A stretch of DNA of 64,000 nucleotides. Source: Singulisphaera sp. GTDB lineage: Bacteria > Planctomycetota > Planctomycetia > Isosphaerales > Isosphaeraceae. The DNA is taken from positions 1-64,000 of the forward strand of contig DAIDJG010000020.1 of assembly GCA_027451445.1 (NCBI GenBank), in the 5' to 3' direction. Every line of letters begins with the position of its first letter. Position 1 is the first letter of the stretch. The translations under genes and the position numbers were made by a program. Of the stretch, positions 15,652 to 24,094 are shown one piece after another. The notes beneath the pieces are model-generated. The model was not told where the DNA came from, made no database searches, and saw only the letters and a program-made list of their open reading frames with translations.

Positions 15652-17439
15652 ATGAAAGTTGTGCGTGCCGTTGTCTTGTTAAGCCTCATCGTCGCGAGCC
15701 AGAGATCGGCGAACGTGTACGGCTCGGCCGCCGACTGGCCCACATACAACCACGACGCGGCGGGCTGGCGTTTCAATTCCGCCGAGAAGACGCTTGGACC
15801 CGACAATGTCGGCACGCTCATCGAGAAGTGGCGTTTTCCGGCCGCCGGCTCGGGCGAGACGATTGGCGTCGTCCACGCGACGCCGAGCGTCGTCGCGGGC
15901 GAGGTCTACTTCGGCACGGCCACGTTTCCGGCGTTCTACAAGCTCGGGCCGGACGGCACACTCCGGTGGGTCTACCGCAACCCGACGCGGAAGTCTGTCC
16001 TGCCACCGACAGACGGCGCCCCCGTCACCGAGAAGCTGCGAGTCGCAGGCTCGGACGGCGGCATCTTCGCGTCGGCGCTGGTGACCGACGATTCCGTCTA
16101 CTTTGCCGACACCGTCGGTTGGATATACTGCCTCGACACCCAGACGGGCGCCGAGCGGTGGAAGGTCGACACCCGCGCTTCCACTTTTCCCGACGCGCAC
16201 TGGAACAACCTGCTGATGGCCTCGCCGATCCTGGCCGACGGCAAAATCATCTTCGGCGGGGGAACGCTCGAGCAGCTCTTCGCCGGCAGTTTGCTCTACC
16301 CGGGGAGCACCGGCCGCGGCTTCCTCGTCGCGCTCGACCCCAGGGATGGCAAGATCGTCTGGAAATACGATGTCGGCCTGAAACCCGAGAAGCTTGACCC
16401 GCCAGTCGTCATCGAGCACCCCTGGGGCAAGGCCCGGTTCACTTCGGGGCCAGCGACCAGCAGCGTCTGGTCGACGCCGTCGTATGACGCGGAATCGAAC
16501 ACGCTGTTCTTCGGCACCGATGTGAATATCGCACCTCGACAACCCACCCACGATAACCCCGCGCTCCACACCGAGGACTCGTGCGCCATCGTCGCCGTCG
16601 ATGCCGCCAGCGGCAAACGGAAGTGGAACACACAGCTCAACTCTTGCGATGTGTGGACCAACTCCATGTGTGCCTACGACCCCAAGACGGGACTCTACAA
16701 GGACCAGTCCATCGGCGACACCCCCAAGGTCTTCACCATCACCCTCGACGGCAAACCCACGAAGGTCGTGGGAGCCGGCTGCAAGAACGGGGCGTTTTAC
16801 GTGTTGCGGGCTGACGACGGGACGATCGTCAAGCACACGCCGGTCTACAACGGCCCACCCACGGAGCCTCCTGCGCAGCATGATCCGCGTGTCCTGGCTC
16901 TCCCGAGCCCGATCGGGGGCTTGCAATCGGGATGTGCGACCGACGGCCGGACGATCTTCACGAACGGCATCGATGCGGTGCGGCTGGCCACTCAGAGCAG
17001 CGCAAGAGCCTCCGGACAGCTCCCGACCGGAGGCCGGGTCACGGCGACCTCGGCCGACCTTGCGACCGAGCTCTGGCGACACGAGCGGCCCAAGATCCCC
17101 GAGATGGGGGGCACGCCGGGTAAGCCCTTGTATCGTGATGTGGGCGATATCGTCGCCTCGGGTATCGCCGTCGGCAACGGTGTGGTCTACTTCACGGCTG
17201 TCGGGAGCGGCAAGCTCCTGGCGCTCAACGCCGCGACCGGGGCCGTGCTGAAAGAGATCGAGCTCGGCCCTGTGTTTGGCGGACCCTCACTGTCGCGCGG
17301 GCGGGTCTACATCGGCGGCGGTAATACTCTTTTTACCCCGAGCGAGTTCGAGTGCTTCTTGCCCAAGCAGTACACCGGGAGCGTCCGCTGCTTCGGGCTG
17401 CCTGGTGAGGGCAATCAGCGCGACAACAGCGATCGCTGA
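15652..17439 (+). CDS. Secreted PQQ-type beta-propeller protein
   Basis: Likely exported propeller protein of the PQQ-dependent dehydrogenase / BamB superfamily. The 595-residue product opens with a signal peptide (about 1-24) and then DWPTYNHDAAGWRFN, the typical entry to PQQ alcohol or polyvinyl-alcohol dehydrogenase propellers. Blade signatures recur: FYKLGPDGTLRWVYR, IYCLDTQTGAERWKV, LVALDPRDGKIVWKY, IVAVDAASGKRKWNT, KLLALNAATGAVL. No heme CxxCH is present, so it is a quinoprotein without a cytochrome domain, if it binds PQQ at all; disulphide-type vicinal cysteines of classic methanol dehydrogenases are not seen. A GGGATCAGGC region provides a modest ribosome binding site. A terminator follows the gene. 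Confidence 0.75.
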   Translation: MKVVRAVVLLSLIVASQRSANVYGSAADWPTYNHDAAGWRFNSAEKTLGPDNVGTLIEKWRFPAAGSGETIGVVHATPSVVAGEVYFGTATFPAFYKLGPDGTLRWVYRNPTRKSVLPPTDGAPVTEKLRVAGSDGGIFASALVTDDSVYFADTVGWIYCLDTQTGAERWKVDTRASTFPDAHWNNLLMASPILADGKIIFGGGTLEQLFAGSLLYPGSTGRGFLVALDPRDGKIVWKYDVGLKPEKLDPPVVIEHPWGKARFTSGPATSSVWSTPSYDAESNTLFFGTDVNIAPRQPTHDNPALHTEDSCAIVAVDAASGKRKWNTQLNSCDVWTNSMCAYDPKTGLYKDQSIGDTPKVFTITLDGKPTKVVGAGCKNGAFYVLRADDGTIVKHTPVYNGPPTEPPAQHDPRVLALPSPIGGLQSGCATDGRTIFTNGIDAVRLATQSSARASGQLPTGGRVTATSADLATELWRHERPKIPEMGGTPGKPLYRDVGDIVASGIAVGNGVVYFTAVGSGKLLALNAATGAVLKEIELGPVFGGPSLSRGRVYIGGGNTLFTPSEFECFLPKQYTGSVRCFGLPGEGNQRDNSDR

Positions 17440-17447
17440 TCGTGTAG

Positions 17448-17468
17448 GGTGGGCAAGGCCCACCGGTT
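17448..17468 (+). terminator. Intrinsic terminator or REP-like hairpin
   Basis: GGTGGGC-AAG-GCCCACC (7-bp perfect stem) followed by GGTTTT, located 9 bp after the propeller gene stop. The same GTAGGGTGGGCAAGGCCCACC motif is, to my knowledge, frequent in bacterial intergenic repeats, so it may also be a mobile hairpin. Confidence 0.65.
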
Positions 17469-17526
17469 TTCATATCATGTCGTCGCCGGTGCGCACTCGA
17501 CGTCGATCGCACCTTGAGGAGATCCG

Positions 17527-18507
17527 ATGCGACCTCTCCGAATCCGCATGCTGTTGACCCTGATCGTCGTGCTGGCGCCCGGCGCGCTCCGAGCTCGAGC
17601 GGACAAACCCTCCGGGTTCAAGGCGCCGGATGATGTCGCCGTGCGATCGGCCGACATCATCAGCGAAGGCACCCGCATGTCCGCGGAAGTTTTCGCGCCC
17701 AAGGATCCGCCCACCGAGAAGCTGCCCACGATCGTCATGAGCCACGGCTGGGGCGGCACTGCGTCGGCGCTCCGGCCGGACGCAATCGTGTTCGCGAGGG
17801 CGGGTTACCTCGTCGTCGCGTTCGATTACCGAGGCTGGGGCAAGAGCGACTCGCGACTGGTCCTCGCCGGGTCCAGGCCGGAGCTGAAGGATGGTAAGCT
17901 GGTCGCCGAGGTGAAGGAGGTCCGCGAGGTCGTCGACCCAATCGACCAGACGACCGACATCCTGAACGCCATCCACTGGGTCGCGGGCGAGCCGCAATGC
18001 GACGCGGGTCGCATCGGGATCTGGGGCTCGTCGTTCTCGGGTGGCCACGTCGTCTACGTCGCGGCCCGCGACCGTCGCGTGAAGGCGTTCGTCAGCCAGG
18101 TCGGCTCGATGGACGGGCGGTGGGCCGTCGCCAACCCGCAGATGCGGGCCTACACCTTCGCCCAGGGGATCGCACGTACGCACGGCAAGGTCGGTTACCC
18201 TCAACCCAGGGAAAAATTCGGGACGCTCACCGGCGCACCCGTCATCGAAAAGTTCCCCGCGTTTGCACCGATCGAGGACATCGGGCGCTGCAAGGACTGC
18301 GCCAAGCTCTTCATGATCGCCGAAAACGAGGAGCTGTTCGACAATAAGGATCACGCGATCCTGGCTCACGAACGGGCAACCGGTGTGAAGAAGCTGATTA
18401 CGATCCCGGGCATCAAGCACTACGGCATCTACAACGAGGCTCGCGAACGGGCCCAGAAGGAGGCCGTCGCCTGGTTTGACGAGCACCTCAAGCCGGCGCA
18501 CCCGTGA
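17527..18507 (+). CDS. Exported alpha/beta hydrolase (dienelactone hydrolase-like)
   Basis: Predicted ester or amide hydrolase acting outside the cytoplasm. The 326-residue product has a signal peptide (about 1-25), oxyanion-type HGWGG (about residues 77-81) after PTIVMS, and strand-turn VVAFDYRGWGKSDS. The nucleophile elbow GSSFSGG is at about 166-172 (serine nucleophile) and a late histidine in GIKHYGIY (about 300) would complete a Ser-Asp/Glu-His triad; the acid is perhaps in ENEELFD. The start has a GAGGAGATCC site. It follows the propeller gene by about 90 bp, but the intervening hairpin suggests separate transcription. Confidence 0.8.
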   Translation: MRPLRIRMLLTLIVVLAPGALRARADKPSGFKAPDDVAVRSADIISEGTRMSAEVFAPKDPPTEKLPTIVMSHGWGGTASALRPDAIVFARAGYLVVAFDYRGWGKSDSRLVLAGSRPELKDGKLVAEVKEVREVVDPIDQTTDILNAIHWVAGEPQCDAGRIGIWGSSFSGGHVVYVAARDRRVKAFVSQVGSMDGRWAVANPQMRAYTFAQGIARTHGKVGYPQPREKFGTLTGAPVIEKFPAFAPIEDIGRCKDCAKLFMIAENEELFDNKDHAILAHERATGVKKLITIPGIKHYGIYNEARERAQKEAVAWFDEHLKPAHP

Positions 18508-18661
18508 TTTGCCTGATCGTGGTCAACGGAGCGTCCGCGACGTTCCGGTTGCCGGATGGACTTCGTTTGCTCGTTCTCGACATATCTTTATCTCCGAATT
18601 CGACCACGCGGATTCACTGCGTGAGTAAGTCCCCGCATAAACTCTCAGGAACCGCTGAAGT

Positions 18662-19423
18662 ATGATGTCGCTGAACGTCGGACTGATCACGGTGTTGTCG
18701 CTTTGCGCAGGGGGACTGCTGGGCTCGCTGCTCCGCCATCGCATCCCCGATCACCACATACGCGACGACTCCAAGGATGTGGTGAAGACAACCTCCGGGA
18801 TGATCGCAACCCTCGTCGCCCTGGTGATTGGTTTGCTGGTGAGCTCGGCGAAATCGTCGTTCGACCAGGCGAACGACGCGATCACGCAGGCCGGTGCGAA
18901 GATGATCCTGCTTGACCGCACTCTCAGTCGTTATGGACCGGAAACGCGGGCGATCCGTACTCGGATGAAAGAGACCATCGAGGCGACCGTCAAGCATCTC
19001 TGGCCCTCTGAACGCCGCGACAGCGAGGGGATCGCAGTTGTCGAAAAAGGGCGTGGAATCGACGAGGTCCAGGACATGATCGAGCAACTCGACACGAGCG
19101 GCGAACTTCACCGCGAGATGCGCAGCTCAGCGCTTCAGACGTGCAACGACCTTATGCATTCGCGCTGGCTCACGATCGAAAGGGCGCAAGACGGATTGCC
19201 AATGCCCCTCCTGGTGATGTTGATCTTCTGGCTCACCGTGCTTTTCATCAGCCTTGGCCTACTGGCGCCACGCAACGCGACGGCCGTGATCTGCCTCGTC
19301 GTGTGCGCCGTTTCCATGGCCGGGGCGATTGCGCTCCTCGTCGAGCTCGACGACCCGTTCAGCGGGCTCTTGCGGGCCTCACCGGCGCCCTTGCTCAAGG
19401 CAGTATCGGTGATCGCCCGTTAA
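18662..19423 (+). CDS. Bestrophin-like (DUF4239-type) membrane protein
   Basis: The 253-residue product has four hydrophobic segments: LITVLSLCAGGLLGSLL (about 7-24), TSGMIATLVALVIGLLVSS (about 44-62), LLVMLIFWLTVLFISLGLL (about 182-200) and AVICLVVCAVSMAGAIALL (about 208-227). Two pairs flank a charged cytoplasmic-type helical middle (SFDQANDAI...). This arrangement is that of the DUF4239 bestrophin-like family, whose members are putative anion channels; no function is proven. The start has AGGAA about 11 nt upstream. No close operon partner. Confidence 0.75.
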   Translation: MMSLNVGLITVLSLCAGGLLGSLLRHRIPDHHIRDDSKDVVKTTSGMIATLVALVIGLLVSSAKSSFDQANDAITQAGAKMILLDRTLSRYGPETRAIRTRMKETIEATVKHLWPSERRDSEGIAVVEKGRGIDEVQDMIEQLDTSGELHREMRSSALQTCNDLMHSRWLTIERAQDGLPMPLLVMLIFWLTVLFISLGLLAPRNATAVICLVVCAVSMAGAIALLVELDDPFSGLLRASPAPLLKAVSVIAR

Positions 19424-19468
19424 CGCGACTCGCAATCAAACCGCGCACTTCATGCGGCCAACACTCTT

Positions 19469-19537
19469 ATAATAACCCAAAGCGCGATCGAAAACATTAT
19501 ATAATTATCCATCGATCGCGCCTCGGGTTAGTATTAT
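19469..19537. repeat. Palindromic intergenic repeat, copy 1
   Basis: Imperfect arms 19469-19490 and 19513-19537 (ATAATAACCCAAAGCGCGATCG against CGATCGCGCCTCGGGTTAGTATTAT). The core ACCC-AAGCGCGA... is shared with the repeat at 20329-20387. The two copies flank the gene at 19591-20133 on either side. Confidence 0.65.
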
Positions 19538-19590
19538 GTCTGACAACTCCTCCGACGCGAGATATCGTATCAACGCGCCAACATTTTTAT

Positions 19591-20133
19591 TCAGGGAATT
19601 CGGAAAGCGGGTCGCCCTTTGCTCGCGATTTCGAAGCTCGCCAGACCATTCGGATTGACGACGCCGACCAGTCGCCCTTCATTATTCTTGATCATGAGCG
19701 TGCATCGGGAATCCGGTCCGCTCACCACGTCGATTTCGCGACCGTCGGGTCCTCTCAGGACAATCCCCGTCCCCTTTTCTTTGCTGACGGTCATGATCAT
19801 GTCGCCATTTCCTGGATCTCCGACCAGTCGCAGGCTGGGTTCGCCTGCCTGCACGGAGAGAGAGGCCCGCTTGTTGCCTTGAGAATCCATCAAGGACAAC
19901 GAGGGCTGGAAAAGGAGGCAGCCCAGCACAGCCCGTTTGCGCCCGTGGGCATCCTTGACGATAAACTCCCTCGCCTCGATCGACTCGACCTCGCCCTCGC
20001 CTGCTCGCGCAAGGAAGATCACAAGCCCGACGCTCATCAAAACCGCCAGCGCGGTGGCCAGGCGCCGAGTGGTCCGCTCGAGCCTCGCCACTCGGTCCGC
20101 AAGTGGATCGTTCGCCACGGAAGCTTCCATCAT
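19591..20133 (-). CDS. Membrane-anchored repeat protein
   Basis: The start is ATG at 20133 after GGGGACTC (a second ATG follows at once), giving 180 residues. A coiled-coil-like N-terminus (ADRVARLERTTRRLATA) leads into a membrane anchor (LATALAVLMSVGLVIFLARA, about 30-48). The exposed part is built of short beta repeats of about 25 residues with DxxGxxRAxLxx: FIVKDAHGRKRAVLG, LSLMDSQGNKRASLS, IVLRGPDGREIDVV, LMIKNNEGRLVGVV. This layout is found in planctomycete hypotheticals of unknown role. It sits alone between two related palindromic repeats. Confidence 0.6.
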   Translation of the reverse strand: MMEASVANDPLADRVARLERTTRRLATALAVLMSVGLVIFLARAGEGEVESIEAREFIVKDAHGRKRAVLGCLLFQPSLSLMDSQGNKRASLSVQAGEPSLRLVGDPGNGDMIMTVSKEKGTGIVLRGPDGREIDVVSGPDSRCTLMIKNNEGRLVGVVNPNGLASFEIASKGRPAFRIP

Positions 20134-20328
20134 CAGAGTCCCCGAACAGCCCACACCGAGCGCCTCGCCAACAGCGCCCCGTCCATCAACACCGTCACCC
20201 TACAGAGGGCCCGACCGTGATGCAAGGAAGCGCGACAGGCTGGTTCGACCTGGAGCGATGTGGCTTCGTTCCGGGAGCCGAAGCTTCATTTCACCGTATC
20301 GCACCGCCCGCATTTCTTTGGAACAACG

Positions 20329-20387
20329 CTAACCCGAAGCGCTAGCGATGGATTCTTATGTATTTCCTCGCTCGCGCTTCGGGTTAG
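20329..20387. repeat. Palindromic intergenic repeat, copy 2
   Basis: Arms 20329-20348 (CTAACCCGAAGCGCTAGCGA) and 20368-20387 (TCGCTCGCGCTTCGGGTTAG) are inverted with one mismatch over 20 bp. It carries the same CTAACCCGAAGCGC core as copy 1 at 19469-19537. The rest of the 20155-20788 gap shows no gene I can support. Confidence 0.75.
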
Positions 20388-20788
20388 TGTAAGAGCATGG
20401 GCCTCTCGACAAACGCCAGCCTATCAGTAAGGCACTCGCTGCCGGACCACCATCAATCGATGCGATCTTGCATGCAATCGAAACATACCTCCGAGCCTTC
20501 GGGCTGGCACACATCTTGCTAGTAAACCACCCAAGCAGGCCGAATCCGTCTCCCCCCTCCCATGGTCATGCGACCTTGGGCGGGGGATATTTGCGCGCTC
20601 ACGATTTCCGCGCAATTTCTTTTAATTTTTGGACTTGTGATTTTTTTCTGTCACATCGCGGGGCTCGCCACCGTAATCATCACGCAAGCGATTGATAAGT
20701 CCAATGGATTGGTTCAATCGCTCATGTCGGTTCTCACTTCTCAACCGGGTGCATTTACGGCATCCCAAAACGAGGAAAGGGGTTTCCT

Positions 20789-21052
20789 ATGCGTTCGCGT
20801 CGTTTTGCCTTGCAGCTCGAAACCATGGAAGACCGAATCGCTCTCAGCACCGCCACCGCAGCCGTGTCCGCGACGGTCGACGTGTCGTCGATCACGATCC
20901 CGAGTGAGACCATTTCGACCAGTGGTGGCGGTTCGACCAGCGTCGGCGGCCTGGCTACCGTCGCCGATAGCGGCTCAGCTTCCGTCACGACGCCGAGCGT
21001 CACGATTCCGGGCGTCTCCGTGACCACATCGGCAAACGGCAGCGTTTCGTGA
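20789..21052 (+). CDS. Small secreted-type protein with planctomycete N-terminal motif
   Basis: The 87-residue protein starts RSRRFALQLETMEDRIALS, the basic lead and LExxEDRxxLS motif that in planctomycetes marks proteins with large extracellular portions. The rest is low-complexity serine/threonine/valine-rich (SSITIPSETISTSGGGS...) with no transmembrane segment. The motif is followed by stop after only 65 residues, so this may be a truncated member or a genuinely small one. An AGGAAAGG site about 10 nt before the ATG supports translation. Function is unknown. Confidence 0.55.
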   Translation: MRSRRFALQLETMEDRIALSTATAAVSATVDVSSITIPSETISTSGGGSTSVGGLATVADSGSASVTTPSVTIPGVSVTTSANGSVS

Positions 21053-21200
21053 GCACCCATTCTCGACAACCGTCCTCCGGCGCCGTTTTGCGCGGCGCCG
21101 TAGCGCGTTCGAACTCGATCGAATTCGACGCGCGGGCGTCCGAAACGAATACGCTCCGTGCGTGGCTTCCGTTTCGCGCGTTTCGGCGCGCCACGGTGCC

Positions 21201-22127
21201 TCAACGAAACTCGCCGCGTTCGCGCGCACAGTACCGAACGTAAGCGACGGTGCTCCAGTTCAGCACACCCCCGACAAGCAGTTGGGCGCCGTGAATCGCG
21301 ATCAGAGGAGCGACGAACGGAGGGCCGGCAGCATCCGCCCAGAACTGCATCGTCTGATCGGTCAACAAGAGTATCGCCGCCAAACCGATCCCAACGCAAT
21401 CGGCCCAGCAACGCACGGGACGCGGTGTCTGCCGAACCGCGGCCAACGCGGCGCAGGCCGGGATACCCAGGAGCAGATAGAGGGGAAAGCGATCGAACGC
21501 TTCGTAAATCAAGAATCGCAAGTCCTCGGAGATCCAGAGCATCACCCCGATTCGGTCGCTCCCCCAGGCGATCACGTCAGGAACGGTCGCGCGCAGCCCG
21601 AGACTCGCAAGGACCAACAAGACGGCGTTCGTGAGCCCCTGGAACGCCTTCTGCCTTAACAGAAGCAGCGTCGAAGCCGTCAATCCCGTGGCCGAGGCGC
21701 CGACCTTCCAGTGCCATAACGGCCATGCCGGTACGGTGACCACCACCTTCGTCCCCCCCCGGCTAAACGTGCGAAGGTAAAACGAGTTGGCGATCCAGGG
21801 CACGCTTTCCACGACCCTGATGAGCTCCGTGCTGGCGCAGAAAACGACCAGCCATTCAACGGCCCACGTTCGCCCCGGCGATCGTACGCGCCGTATGAAA
21901 AACACCGGCGTCAGGGCCAGACACGCTTTGCGGATCGTCTCGTCAACGACTCCCAGGCAAGCGAATGCCGAGGGCATCAAGCCGCTGGCGAAACGGATTC
22001 GGTCCGACGCCGAGCTATGCCAGGGCAGTGCGAGCGCAAGCGAGCTACCGATCACCAGCGCAATCAGGTCGGCCGTGGTAAATCCTCGGGGTTCCGTCAA
22101 CACGGCTTGCGACGGTGCGCCTGTCAT
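21201..22127 (-). CDS. Multi-pass membrane hypothetical protein
   Basis: Unrecognised 308-residue integral membrane protein. Hydrophobic segments include LIALVIGSSLALALPW, FACLGVVDETIRKACLALTP (partly polar), WAVEWLVVFCASTELIRVV, ATGLTASTLLLLRQ, LTNAVLLVLASLGLRA, FPLYLLLGIPACAALAAV, CVGIGLAAILLLTD and LIAIHGAQLLVGGVLNW, suggesting six to eight crossings. No transporter or enzyme motif is evident. It starts at ATG 22127, is transcribed leftward, and precedes the short LExxEDR protein's region in opposite orientation. Confidence 0.6.
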   Translation of the reverse strand: MTGAPSQAVLTEPRGFTTADLIALVIGSSLALALPWHSSASDRIRFASGLMPSAFACLGVVDETIRKACLALTPVFFIRRVRSPGRTWAVEWLVVFCASTELIRVVESVPWIANSFYLRTFSRGGTKVVVTVPAWPLWHWKVGASATGLTASTLLLLRQKAFQGLTNAVLLVLASLGLRATVPDVIAWGSDRIGVMLWISEDLRFLIYEAFDRFPLYLLLGIPACAALAAVRQTPRPVRCWADCVGIGLAAILLLTDQTMQFWADAAGPPFVAPLIAIHGAQLLVGGVLNWSTVAYVRYCARERGEFR

Positions 22128-22287
22128 CGAGGCCTCCCAACGAGCGCGTCGACATCTGTCTTCTCATCAACGCGCACAAGCGAAGACTTTCGTGATGACG
22201 CCCGTCGACCGCTGAACTGACCGTGGAACGCGTCGTCCAGGACCGTACTCAAGCAATTCCAAAGCGCACAGGCGACCGCGACTCGGC

Positions 22288-22752
22288 TCACTTCGCGTCG
22301 AGGCGGAACGGCTCCAACTGGTTCGGTTCCGCCTTCACCGTCGCGGTCAGGCCCGTGTCGCCGTCATCATCGCGATACCTGGCGGCAAAGGGAAGGGGTT
22401 GCGGCTTGCCATTCTTGCGCACGGACATTTCGATGCTCGGCTCGATCCGCACCTTGTACTGGCCCGGCGCTGCGCCCTCGCGTTTGTCGAGGGAAGTCAG
22501 GGCAAAAGTTCCGTCCTTCGCGATCGGACCCGACGCAAGCAGGCCCCCTGGCTGGGGAATGAACTGAACGGCGCCTCCCGTCAACGGTTTGCCGTTGGCG
22601 AGCAAAATCTGCCCCTTCACCGGGTAGACCGGCCCTGAATACGAACCGTTTCCGCACCCGGATGCGCTCAACGCGCAGAGTATTGGCACCAACACCCGCC
22701 ATGTCGTCGACCGAAAACCAAGACACCGCGCCTTCGATACACCCGAAATCAT
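22288..22752 (-). CDS. Lipoprotein with carboxypeptidase-regulatory-like domain
   Basis: The 154-residue product starts at ATG 22752, which has GAGGG 6 nt upstream; longer starts at 22764 and 22812 are less well placed. The N-terminal signal ends in a lipobox, LCALSASGC, so it should be lipidated and exported. The mature part (VYPVKGQILLANGKPLTGGA, AVQFIPQP...) is the single beta-sandwich unit common in planctomycete lipoproteins, annotated as carboxypeptidase-regulatory-like or Ig-like. It probably has no catalytic activity. It is next to, and in the same orientation as, the membrane protein at 21201-22127. Confidence 0.7.
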   Translation of the reverse strand: MISGVSKARCLGFRSTTWRVLVPILCALSASGCGNGSYSGPVYPVKGQILLANGKPLTGGAVQFIPQPGGLLASGPIAKDGTFALTSLDKREGAAPGQYKVRIEPSIEMSVRKNGKPQPLPFAARYRDDDGDTGLTATVKAEPNQLEPFRLDAK

Positions 22753-22897
22753 AATTGCCCTCATGACCGATCGACTCAATCGCAGATTCTCACCAGGCGA
22801 ACCGTTGCCCAATCACAGGACTGGCCCTGCAAGAGGCGCAGGCAACGAAAGCGTTGGAAAGACGCGTCTCCTCTCGGGTCTCCGCGCGATGGATCCG

Positions 22898-23956
22898 TCA
22901 GACGATCCGTTCCAGCTCGCCCGAGACGGCGCTGTTGTAACCGGGCAGGTCCCCCAGGGCGCGGCGGTAGTTCGAGGAGCGGACGATGTTCACCAGCGCC
23001 CGCAAGCGGTGGTCGCTTTTCCAGGAGCCGGGCAGGCAGAGGTCGTAAACCTCTTCGCGGACGCCAAGGAAATCGAGCCCGGCTTCCTCGCTGGTGAGTC
23101 GCAGGCAAACACCCGCGTCAGCCCACCCATTGCGCACGGCCTCGGTCACGCCTCGATGGTCGGACGCCAGCTTCTTGGGGACTCGGCCTTCGAGCAGCTC
23201 ATCGAGACACTGCCGTGCGCCCGAGCCGCTCTCGCGGCCGACCCACGAGAGGTCCGAATGCACCGCCGCCTGGACCGAGCCAAAACTTCGACCTGGAGAG
23301 AACGTAATGCCCTCCTCCCAGCGCGCGACTCGCAGCAGCGTGTACCCCGGTCCGAGCTCGTCCTTCACGACGGAGGCGTTTCCTCCTTGCCCATCGGCGC
23401 GCGACAGATGGACCCCCGCGGCGTGCACCAGGCCCTGGCCGAGCAAGGCGAGCGCAGCACGGCTCGGCCTTGGCAACACGATCAGGCGGACGTCCGCCGT
23501 ACGCGCCAGCGCCGCGGCCAGCAGCCCGACCGCCGGGTCGCAACTGGCCATGATCAAGGTCCGGCCCGGCTCCGTTTCCGCCTGTCCGACAAGCTTGCCG
23601 TCCTCGTAGACCCCGTCGTGGGGAACGACACCCAGCGGAGTCGCCTCGACGGGGTAAAGCCGGGTGCCGTCACCGCACTCCGCCGCCCAGTACCGGCAAC
23701 GGGAACGCGCGGGGGCCCATGCCCAGGACGCCCCCTCCGGCTTGGTCAACGGTCGCCGAAAGAGATCCTCGACGCGGCACCCAAAAGCCGTCGCCAGCGC
23801 CAGCGCCGCCGCCGTGGACGGAACCAGCCGACCCATTTCGATCGCACTGATCCCCGCCCGCGACAGTCCGGCCGCGCGCGCGAGCTCCTCCTGCGACCAA
23901 TTGCGCCGCAGGCGCCACACGCGCACGAAGTTCTCGAGCTCCATCGGTTCTGCCAT
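22898..23956 (-). CDS. XRE HTH regulator fused to periplasmic-binding-like domain
   Basis: Predicted transcription regulator sensing a small ligand. The 352-residue product has an XRE helix-turn-helix at about residues 8-62 (VWRLRRNWSQEELARAAGLS, RAGISAIEMG, PSTAAALALATAFG) followed by a long segment of the type II periplasmic-binding fold (PF12727-like, best known for molybdate-type substrate-binding sensors): GRTLIMASCDPAVGLL (about 133-148), GVHLSRADGQGG (about 181-192), DHRGVTEAVRNGWADAGVCL (about 270-290). Ligand could be molybdate or tungstate, but no Mod transporter or molybdopterin gene lies in the window, so this is only by family. No autoregulatory site is obvious upstream. Confidence 0.75.
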   Translation of the reverse strand: MAEPMELENFVRVWRLRRNWSQEELARAAGLSRAGISAIEMGRLVPSTAAALALATAFGCRVEDLFRRPLTKPEGASWAWAPARSRCRYWAAECGDGTRLYPVEATPLGVVPHDGVYEDGKLVGQAETEPGRTLIMASCDPAVGLLAAALARTADVRLIVLPRPSRAALALLGQGLVHAAGVHLSRADGQGGNASVVKDELGPGYTLLRVARWEEGITFSPGRSFGSVQAAVHSDLSWVGRESGSGARQCLDELLEGRVPKKLASDHRGVTEAVRNGWADAGVCLRLTSEEAGLDFLGVREEVYDLCLPGSWKSDHRLRALVNIVRSSNYRRALGDLPGYNSAVSGELERIV

Positions 23957-24094
23957 GATCGTGTCAGATTACGATACTATTGCAACGGGGTCAAGAATCC
24001 GATTTAATACCCGAGCCGCCATGATCGTAGCGGTCCCCTTGACACGATCGTGGAGATTCCAAAAGCTCATCCGTTTCTTCTTCGAGGGGGTTTT

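Noticed and set aside
15679-17082. Large minus-strand frame of 467 codons opposite the PQQ-type propeller
   Set aside because: Strongly biased composition, no start context, and the plus-strand protein has clear propeller repeats.
20562-21023. Possible small membrane protein (hydrophobic N-terminus)
   Set aside because: The hydrophobic part is followed by serine/arginine-rich shadow of the gene at 20789; no ribosome binding site. Too weak to report as a gene.
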